A stretch of DNA of 64,000 nt from Sepioteuthis lessoniana (Eukaryota > Mollusca > Cephalopoda > Myopsida > Loliginidae). This document shows positions 56,898 through 64,000 of the stretch, in pieces. Under the pieces are notes generated by a model that ran no database searches, was not told the origin of the DNA, and was given only the letters and a program-made list of their open reading frames with translations. Location of the stretch: contig OY757924.1 in NCBI GenBank assembly GCA_963585895.1, positions 63,064,195 through 63,128,194 of the forward strand. The letters run 5' to 3'. Numbering within the stretch: the first letter of the stretch is position 1; each line of letters starts with the position of its first letter. The position numbers and the translations under genes were made by a program.

Positions 56898-57485
56898 TCA
56901 AGATTGGTTTAGATTCTTTCACTGATCTCTAGTCCAGAGTCAATTTTCCAGGCTTTTCAGACCATTACCAGGGCTCTAACCACAATAGTAGTGTTAACCT
57001 CATATCCCATACCTTTTTTAAATGTTGGGCAAGTTCGAGGTATCTGTCTATCTTGTCGCAAAATTTTATTTTCAATGTATGTTCCACATTATCGACAAAA
57101 TCCATTAGATGACAAGTTATTTTCTTTTTAATTAATACAAGGTATCGTTATTTGCCCGGGATTTTGTTGTCAGTTTGTAGATTAATATCCCAGGAAATTT
57201 ATAAGTAACATTTTCTGGGAAAGATCCTGGTTTTTGCCCTTACCATTTGTCATTAATCTGTCGTACATTTACCTGTTGATCTATTTATCCCCTCACTTAT
57301 CATTTCTTGTTCATCTTTTCTGATATTCTCAAATCGACCTTTTAAAATAAAAAAATCTGAAAGCTAAACATAGGGGCAGTATATAGATCAACTTCTATCA
57401 AATGTTTCTATAATTTCGCCAAAATTCTCACTCGATTTCTTTTCTGAATTCATCCAATTGATTCTAAATATTTTCCATTCTTTTC
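56898..57485 (-). mobile_element. LINE-2 fragment
   Basis: Minus-strand translation around 56965-57010 reads EVNTTIVVRALVMV, a decayed form of the VIPIVISALGKVP motif. Upstream on the minus strand, text near 57095-57180 corresponds to the region before the motif in other copies. Many stops. It begins exactly where the LINE-1 (GAT)n tail ends. Confidence 0.5.
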
Positions 57486-57840
57486 TATTACTTGATATAA
57501 GTCGGTAATTTCGTAAAAAAAAAAAATTATTAGTTTATAAGAAAAAAAAATCCAGTTGGTTATGATTTTCTGAATCTGCATTCATTGTAAATTATAAGTT
57601 TAAGGATATACACAATTTTTGAAAAAATATCTGCCATGATTTAAGAATTAATTCATTGTCTTAAATATTAAATCACCTTTCATGCTTTTTTCTCGTAATT
57701 ACGTCAATTCCTTTAAAATATTCCTCTTCTGGTAATATTTGAATAGTTTTATTAGTTATTTCAGTCTCCTATGAATACCCTCTAATCTCATTACAACACT
57801 CTAACTTCGATGTCTGGACATATTCTATATGAGATTTTAT

Positions 57841-57842
<2 letters not shown>
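57486..57842. other. No recognised feature
   Basis: AT-rich spacer with a poly-A run at 57517-57528. Confidence 0.4.

Positions 57843-57895
<53 letters not shown>
57843..57895. repeat. (AT)n microsatellite
   Basis: About 51 bp of perfect AT. Confidence 0.98.
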
Positions 57896-57899
<4 letters not shown>

Positions 57900-58226
57900 T
57901 GGCTCCCTTGAAATAATATTCACAACTATTTATGTGCCGTCGATACATTAGACGTACTATGAGTGTCCGCTTTATATGTATAATCAAAGTCTAATCATGA
58001 ATCCAATTCATAATTTACTTTGTTGATTTCCCACGTGCTTAATTTATTTTGATAAGTTTAACATGTAGTTTATCATCAGAAAATACGTCTATTTCTGATT
58101 TCATACCGTGAACATTAAAAACAACAGATTTTTGATGAACTCCGGAGTGTATATAATGTAATTCAGGATAATTCTTAGAAAAATTAACATTCATAATTTT
58201 TATATCGATAAATACTTGGCAATTTG
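57896..58226. other. No recognised feature
   Basis: AT-rich spacer. Confidence 0.4.
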
Positions 58227-58227
58227 A

Positions 58228-58418
58228 TTAATGCTCAGAGAAAAGGCATGAATTGTTTCTTCTGCTAACGTCTATGAACAAGTAGTAGTGTAGAAAGAGT
58301 TACTTAGCCCTGAAGCAGCAACCAGTTAAGGAGAAAGAAATCCAGCTCTACTTAAGTAAAAAAATTAACCTTTTTTAAACCTCTTCAAGGATTTAAACTC
58401 GAGCCACCGTTGACCTGT
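58228..58418 (+). mobile_element. Old SINE-A-type copy
   Basis: GAGAAAAGGCATGAATTG, GAACAAGTAGTAGTGTAG, AACCAGTTAAGGAGAAAG and a decayed tail follow SINE-A order with many changes. Confidence 0.4.
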
Positions 58419-58593
58419 AGAAAATTAAGCAAAATCTTAACCAGAAATTTGGTGATTCTCATTGTTAAAGAAGTTTTTACAGACAAAAATTAAAAGTAAT
58501 TTTAACTTGAATATTTTGACTATTGATTTCATCTTTTTAATATATAAAGATCAGGTCAATAGTCCGAATATTCTAAGTAATAATAATTATAGA

Positions 58594-59187
58594 TTGCCCA
58601 GTCGGCTGGGGCTGGAGAATAAACCGACTGGTTCTCTGCAGAGGGTTAAGACCCCTCCAACGAGTGTCCTGGATAAGACACCAAATGATTTGATCTTGAG
58701 ATTCCAGTAATGCTGGAGTTTTGGTGAATGCATACTACTCCTTCTCTGCCATCGCTCTCAGGTCCACTGCGACCCAAAGTGGCAGCACCTGATAGGTTGC
58801 TCTCTATTGGTCAAATAGAACTAAACTATGTAATTATGCTAAACTGAATTACTCGAAATAATACGCTTTTGATATTTAAACTGCATACTTAGGCTAAACT
58901 GAATTATTTTGAAATAACTGCTTTTGACATTGAAACTGTACTTATGTTAAAGTGAATTGAGTGAAATAGAACTGTTTTGATGTTTAACTGAATGTGGACA
59001 AAACATTACTTATATCTGAATTGTTTGATGATACTGAAATGTTTTGAATAGAAAATATAACAAATACATTGAGTACTTATACTAAACTGAATTGTTTAAA
59101 ATAGAACTATTCATTTTTATAGGAAAGGATTTGGCATTAAATAACCTTCAAATGTTGACATGTCATAAAACACAAACCAACAAACAA
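58594..59187 (+). mobile_element. Family B element, best-preserved head (B14)
   Basis: The first hairpin is CAGTCGG (58599-58605) with CCGACTG (58624-58630). The second is TTCCAG-TAATG-CTGGAG around 58703-58718. The third is CCACT with AGTGG near 58763-58783. About five internal units (GCTAAACTGAATTA; TTTAACTGAATGTGGAC) follow. The tail is GGATTTGGCATTAAATAACC, GTTGACATGTCATAAAAC and CAAACCAAC. Confidence 0.8.
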
Positions 59188-59448
59188 ATAATTATCAAGC
59201 TTCATCTTAAAAATGTACATAGATGAAATAAAAAAAAAACAAGGCAACTCCAAAGGATTAATTACAAAATAAATAAATACATCTTTGTAAACCTCAACGT
59301 AGCAAATACGTTTTAAAAAGTACAAGATACATTCACGAAACGGGACCAAAAAGCATACACCTGCGGAGCAAAATTAATCAATAACCTTTGTCTTGTGGTC
59401 TAATTATTCGTTCAAAAATATTTATCTTCCAAGTATTTGCTTACAAGT

Positions 59449-59472
59449 TTATATATATATATATATATATAT
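59449..59472. repeat. (AT)n microsatellite
   Basis: About 23 bp of AT. Confidence 0.95.
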
Positions 59473-59639
59473 GAATATCCCACAAGGCATTGAATAAACT
59501 ACGAGTCTTTAATATCAACAAAGCTGATGTTTTTATTATAAGGGTAGGGGGTTCAGAATAAATTTAGAACCATTGACAAATCTGAAATGATTATGTCTAT
59601 ATAAATGAAACATTGCTCTTGAATTTCCAGAACATCTAG

Positions 59640-59850
59640 ATTATTGTTCTTCGTAATTACCGTCCTGATTAGTGAAGTCTCTTCTTAATTTCCTAGCGCT
59701 TCAATATTCTCCTCGAAAAAGCCGGCTTGAAGTGACTGGAGGTAATCTTCGATCTCAACATCAGCTCCATCTGTGTAGGAATACTCTTCGCATAATTGCC
59801 ATTTGAGGGCATTAAACATGGTTATTGAAGAAAGCCAGAATATATAAGTC
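59640..59850 (-). pseudogene. Probable mariner-type transposase C-terminal relic
   Basis: The minus-strand frame from 59819 to a stop at 59685-59687 (44 codons, open about 10 codons further upstream) includes MFNALKWQLCEEY, DVEIEDYLQSLQAGFFEENI and EALGN. The spacing LF.ALK...(~18)...V......L.S....FF...I..L is what I know from the C-terminal end of mariner transposases. In the next frame a QDGNYEEQ end would fit the family's DGNYVE-like terminus, implying one frameshift. The catalytic domain is not visible. The frame composition is much less AT-biased than its flanks. Confidence 0.4.
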
Positions 59851-61110
59851 GTTTATTCGGTAAAATCATCCAAGCTATTGTCAAACCTTTCACAACAACT
59901 TGTGATCTTCACACAACTGCTTTGGGACATTGGTTATGCATCGACCAAAACATATGTTCCATGGTTATGAAGTTTATTTTGCAGCAAAAATCTATATGTT
60001 CACTATTTTATGGTTGCAATCATCTTAGATATGACGTCATATTCGCATAAGCTCGATATGAACGCTGTTAAGACATATTTTCTGTTCTAGGGTGCTTTAT
60101 AGGTTATAGCTTTTCGCAATGTTTTAATCTCGGTCGATTTATGCTTATCCGTCTCTCACTATTTGGACATACCTCGTAAATATCTCCAACTGGCTGGCTT
60201 TGATTCAAAAATCAGGAAATCCTGACAACTTGAGAATGCGCTTCTAAGAATACAGATCATGTGTCATGCCTTTCGTGCTAAGTAAACTACAGTTTGTGCT
60301 ATATCAAAAAGAAATAGTTTTGTAGAATCACACGTCTATAAGCTTTACCAATTCAAAGCGTGATTTTAACGTCCATACAGACGTTGTTCACTGTAAATTT
60401 TGACAAAAGCAAAGAATCGTGTGAAAGGAGGCAAGGTCAGTTCACAATTCAGCGAAAGAAAAAGTTTCTTTTATTTGTAATATTTTTTTCTATTTCTTTG
60501 AATATTTTTTTTTATTTCCTTTATGCAGATTTTTGATATTATTCAGTACATCACTTGGTTACGACGTGATATCAAATCACGATGTAACAAGAATTGTCTT
60601 TTTTTTTATTGTTTTGTTTTCAAAGCAAAATGTCACACGTCACTTGGGCTGTTTTTTATTCATTTATTTTATTTTACTTTGTACAGATTCGCAGAATGAC
60701 AGCGTTATCATTTAAGATATTTTAAAAGAATTATAATTTGATTGGAAAATATAATCAATGTTGAAATAGTTTTTCAGAACGTGAATGTTCGACTTCAATT
60801 GTGAATTCTGTTTTGTAATTTGAATAACGATTTCTAGATTTCATGTTGAATGATAGTAATAATTAATTTCACCTTGAAACAATACTAACTTAATGCTGGT
60901 GGTTTTTATTGCAAAAGGTAAATTCACAGCAATATCATTTGTACAGTTTTATTCGTTCAAAAGGTCAGAAGCATAGAATTTTAAATGACCTTATCAGTGG
61001 ACAACTTAACCTTCTCTGGCCTTCTCACTACCCCTCGATAAGAGAGTGTCTTTGGATATAGAGGCTCAAAAACTAACACGACCACTACATTTTCCCTGTA
61101 GTGTGTGCAG
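59851..61110. other. No recognised feature
   Basis: AT-rich DNA. No inverted repeats or further transposase motifs were noticed near the mariner-like relic. Confidence 0.4.

Positions 61111-61156
<46 letters not shown>
61111..61156. repeat. (AT)n microsatellite
   Basis: About 45 bp of perfect AT. Confidence 0.98.
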
Positions 61157-61159
<3 letters not shown>

Positions 61160-61224
61160 TATTCAGATTTATACAAATTATTATATACATATAATGCCCT
61201 TTGGGGGGATATAAATACACTTTC

Positions 61225-61592
61225 TGGCTTCATTTTATGGCACTTCAACCATTGCAGGTTTTTAAAGCCAAATCTATCCACCTACATGTAAAGTTCTATT
61301 TCAAACAATTCAGTTTAGTATAAGTATTTTTTCTTTACACACAGTTCAATGTCAAAATCATTCAAATTCAAAAAATTCAATTGGACATTACTACAGTTTA
61401 ATTCTATTTGACCCATGAATAAGGCCCTATCATGAACTACCGCTCCGGACCAGACTGGTCCTGGGATTGATCGAAACGAAGGGGAACACTACATTCCCCC
61501 AAACACTAGAATTACTGGAACCTCATCATCATATCGTTTCGTGTCATATCAAAACACTCACTCTGGATCTTACCCCACTGCAGCAAATCAAC
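61225..61592 (-). mobile_element. Family B element on the minus strand (B15)
   Basis: On the minus strand it has TGCAGTGGGGTAAGATCC (the 5' block), TGATATGACACGAAACG, ATGATGATGAGGTTCCAG, TGGTCCGGAGCGGTAG and GGGTCAAATAGAATTAAAC. Internal units with ACTAAACTGAATTGTTTG follow, then a tail with GATTTGGCTTTAAAAACC and AAGTGCCATAAAA. The first hairpin is missing. It is the only long Family B copy in this orientation. Confidence 0.65.
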
Positions 61593-62217
61593 GCACACAC
61601 ACGTGTGTGTATGTATGTATGTTTGAGTGTATCACATAAGGGTTTAATTTATTTATGAATAAAGAAGGATGAATAATATTTACTGAGGGTAACATACACA
61701 CACATTGTCAGCGGTGGTTAGTAACTGTCACGTTCTCGTTTTTTATTATATATATTTGCGCTTGTGTGTTCATGCATACTTGAAGATATTCATATATTGG
61801 TATATGTAAACCTGCATATAGACTTGTGCGTATTCACCAACCACTACGCATAAAAATGATACGATACAAGGACAATTTTTGACACGGGTTTATCTTTCTC
61901 CTGTCCTACAATTCATCCCGAACTTAAGAATGAAGAATTGGTTTCATTATTATCTTAAAGGGGATTAATGCAAACAAAATTGTACAGGATTAAATCTTGG
62001 TTGAACGGGTCTTTTGCCCCACATTGATTGTTTAAACAGTGCAAGTTAATAATTGTAGGTATACCACAATCACTATGGGGCATTTTCGAGGGAAAGATGG
62101 GTACATGAAAAGTTTCGGGAAACATTTGTATATACTGGTATTGTAGACGCAAATGTTGCAACAACGGTGATTCCACTTCCTAAAATTTCATGTTTAGGTT
62201 CTCGTGAAAACACGAAA
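61593..62217. other. No recognised feature
   Basis: Mixed DNA with ACAC/GTGT words near 61595-61630. Confidence 0.4.
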
Positions 62218-62221
62218 CAAG

Positions 62222-62763
62222 TGTTGTATATTGGCCCTCGACCGAGCCGTCAATCAAGAGATGCACCTATGTAAATAAGCAGAAGAACTGAGAGACAGGT
62301 GAATCCGGTAGATGATGTCGGAATAATACCTTGACCTGCGGACGTAGTTGAATTCGGTGCAGATGCATACGCCCACAGGAAGCAGGTGTATGTCAAACAA
62401 TTATACAACCAGGTGCTACTGACGGCTTGAGTCAGTTGGAGTTCGAGTTGCAGTTCCAGTTGGAGATAAGATGGCAGAGTGAGAACCAGGACCAGAAAGA
62501 GGGCTTGGCCCTCAGGGCCCATGGTTGAGCAGCCCAGCCAGAATGCAAAAGAAGTGCTGCTATGGTCAGAGGAACTTGGGGTCAATATGTGACAGTCTGT
62601 CTCCGTCTCCAACTCACCTCTCACACACAAGAAACATCAACCCTTTCGAATAAAGTGTGAGAGGTATATTTTTATAAAAAAGTGTGTTCGTTCGTTCATT
62701 GAAGTTCGTCATTAGGTTCCGCTTATATTTGTATACGTATAGTTGTATGAGGCTATATCGACA
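62222..62763 (+). mobile_element. Candidate solo LTR
   Basis: A 542-bp segment starting TGTTG and ending GACA is flanked by CAAG on both sides (62218-62221 and 62764-62767). It contains an AATAAA polyadenylation signal at about 62649-62654 in its 3' part. It is GC-richer than its surroundings. The 126-codon minus-strand frame 62250-62630 crosses a degenerate 12-bp repeat (GTTGGAGTTCGA-type, 62435-62465) and is probably not a gene. No second LTR, primer site or pol region is seen. A short TSD can occur by chance. Confidence 0.3.
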
Positions 62764-62997
62764 CAAGATAATGAATAACCCCATGAAATATGTGTCACTC
62801 TAAGTTCAGCATCGACTATGTAACCAAGGACTACTTGATACATTATCGGGTCATCACCACTAAAACGGTGCCACATCTGGGGTCACTCAGTAAAGGATGG
62901 TGTTTCGATAATATGTAGCATGAAAAACAATCAAAAAGTACAGAGATGTTTCGGAACGCCTGGGTAGCACATAATTCATGGATGGTTTGAAAAATAT

Positions 62998-63290
62998 TCG
63001 TGCCCGTGGTGTAATGGTTATCGTCGTAGGAAATGGACACGGAAAAACGAGTTCAAATCCTGGACAGAACTGATTACCTCTCACATAGCACTAATACCCT
63101 CGGGAAAGGTATGAATCCAATTATTATCCCTCCAGATCTGGGTAAATAGTAGGGCAGACTAGGTTCTTCAGCTTTGGTCGGGTAACTAGTCTAGGAGGAG
63201 GAAAGCTTTGAATTCAAACCTGCTAAACTCCGCTTAAGAATTGACCTTGTGTCATATCCTGCCCGAATGGAGGGTTTGGTAAATAAGGAA
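62998..63290 (+). mobile_element. SINE-A copy A6
   Basis: The head starts TGCCCGTGGTGTAATGG, missing the first few bases. Box-B-like GAGTTCAAATCC, CCCTCGGGAAAGGTATGAATC, GGGTAAATAGTAGGGCAGAC and the tail CCTGCCCGAATGGAGGG follow. AATATTCGT occurs at 62993-63001 and 63292-63300 as a possible 9-bp TSD. Confidence 0.88.
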
Positions 63291-63409
63291 CAATATTCGT
63301 TTTGAAGGTCGTTAAAAAAAGAAGAAAAATCCTAATATAACGGCAGTGAAATTAAGCAAATATATGAGTGTGTGTACGATGAAGAATATATGTGCATCTG
63401 TATGTATGA

Positions 63410-63411
<2 letters not shown>

Positions 63412-63441
<30 letters not shown>
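63412..63441. repeat. (AT)n microsatellite
   Basis: About 28 bp of AT. Confidence 0.96.
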
Positions 63442-63445
<4 letters not shown>

Positions 63446-63758
63446 ACGCGTGTGCGCATATATAAAAAGTAAAAATACGAATCCATACCTATAAAATACG
63501 TGTATAGTAAAAACAAGACATACAGAACAATGACTGTTAGGACAATCTAATTGGCTTTAGTGTTCAGTGACCAGCAAAGATTTGAAGCCTTTCTCTGATA
63601 ACATAAGACGGAGCAATGAATCAATGGTGGGGATAACAAGCCTGGGAAATAGATGATGTAAATGCAACTTGATGAAAAATACATATCTGCGTAACTGTGT
63701 GTGTATAATATATACATACACTCTTAGGAGTTGACATTTGTGTGAAATGGGGAAATAT
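63442..63758. other. No recognised feature
   Basis: AT-rich spacer. Confidence 0.4.
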
Positions 63759-63857
63759 GAATATAGACAGAAATGTGAATGAGAATTATATATATATATA
63801 TATGCGTGTGTATAAACAGTACACCTATGTAAGAATATAGACTGAAATGTGACTGAG

Positions 63858-63894
<37 letters not shown>

Positions 63895-64000
63895 TGTGTA
63901 TAAAAGTACACCTATGTAAGAATATAGAGAAATGTGACTGAGAATTATATGCGTGTGTATAAAAGTACACCTATGTAAGAATATAGACAGAAATCTGACT
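63759..64000. repeat. Minisatellite with embedded (AT)n, cut by window end
   Basis: Units start GAATATAGAC/GA and end ACACCTATGTAA: 63759-63832, 63833-63919, 63920-63978 and a partial from 63979. They are 74, 87 and 59 bp long. Nearly all the length difference comes from an inner (AT) run before GCGTGTGTATAAA (about 20, 32 and 4 bp). Confidence 0.92.

Noticed and set aside
62250..62630. 126-codon minus-strand frame as a membrane protein
   Set aside because: It crosses a short degenerate DNA repeat and lies within a candidate LTR with a polyadenylation signal on the other strand.

Overview
The window looks like nuclear, non-coding DNA from an invertebrate animal. It is AT-rich, has no operons or bacterial signals, and carries many long (AT)n microsatellites, several tRNA-derived SINE families, 5'-truncated LINEs and small foldback DNA elements. 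The SINE families share a central domain but carry different heads and tails, which resembles what is known from squid and cuttlefish. A mollusc, perhaps a cephalopod, is my best guess, but it is inference and could not be tested here. I found no host gene that I can support. The long open frames are LINE remnants, microsatellite translations or chance frames.

Five repeat groups explain most of the recognisable sequence. (1) SINE-A is about 290 bp, with a tRNA-like head, a central domain and a tail ending near GGAGGGGTTGGTAAATAT. It has six good copies (6.94, 7.23, 30.95, 44.95, 51.97 and 63.0 kb), several with clear target-site duplications (TSDs). (2) SINE-C is about 240 bp, has a tRNA-like head and shares the central domain with SINE-A, but has a different tail. 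(3) Family D has a tRNA-like head and a body ending in a GTTGGCGACC-type 3' end (read on the element's complementary strand). One copy has a tRNA-Lys(UUU)-like head. (4) Family B is about 450-800 bp, with around a dozen copies plus fragments. I do not recognise it. It has a conserved, hairpin-rich 5' domain of about 220 bp, a variable internal array of roughly 60-75 bp units, and the same 3' tail as SINE-C. (5) Two LINE lineages are present as fragments. LINE-1 here means an element with a YADD reverse transcriptase whose 3' ends mostly run into (GAT)n. LINE-2 here means copies of a C-terminal domain containing a VIPIVISALG-like motif.

Layout: 0-15 kb is dominated by Family B and SINE-A/C copies and ends with a foldback element at 14.24-14.48 kb carrying a hammerhead-like core. 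15.4-16.3 kb is a LINE-1 fragment inside (AT)n. 16-24 kb is sparse. 24.4-25.25 kb has three SINE-C copies in a row. 26.1-26.9 kb has a LINE-1 relic and a second foldback element. 27.4-38 kb alternates SINEs and Family B. 38.5-43 kb is mostly unassigned, with a duplicated block and a purine-rich stretch. 45.4-47.3 kb is an old tandem array interrupted by the best-preserved LINE-1 C-terminus. 49.9-53.1 kb holds LINE relics and a Family B copy split by a SINE-A. 55.5-57.5 kb has a CpG-rich island, the longest LINE-1 remnant and a LINE-2 remnant. 58-64 kb has Family B copies, a probable mariner-type transposase relic, a candidate solo LTR, the last SINE-A, and a tandem array that runs off the end.

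There is no pathway here. The parts relate by mobilisation: SINE-C and Family B probably depend on one LINE machinery (shared tail), and SINE-A on another. All family names are my own labels, assigned by comparing copies within this window.
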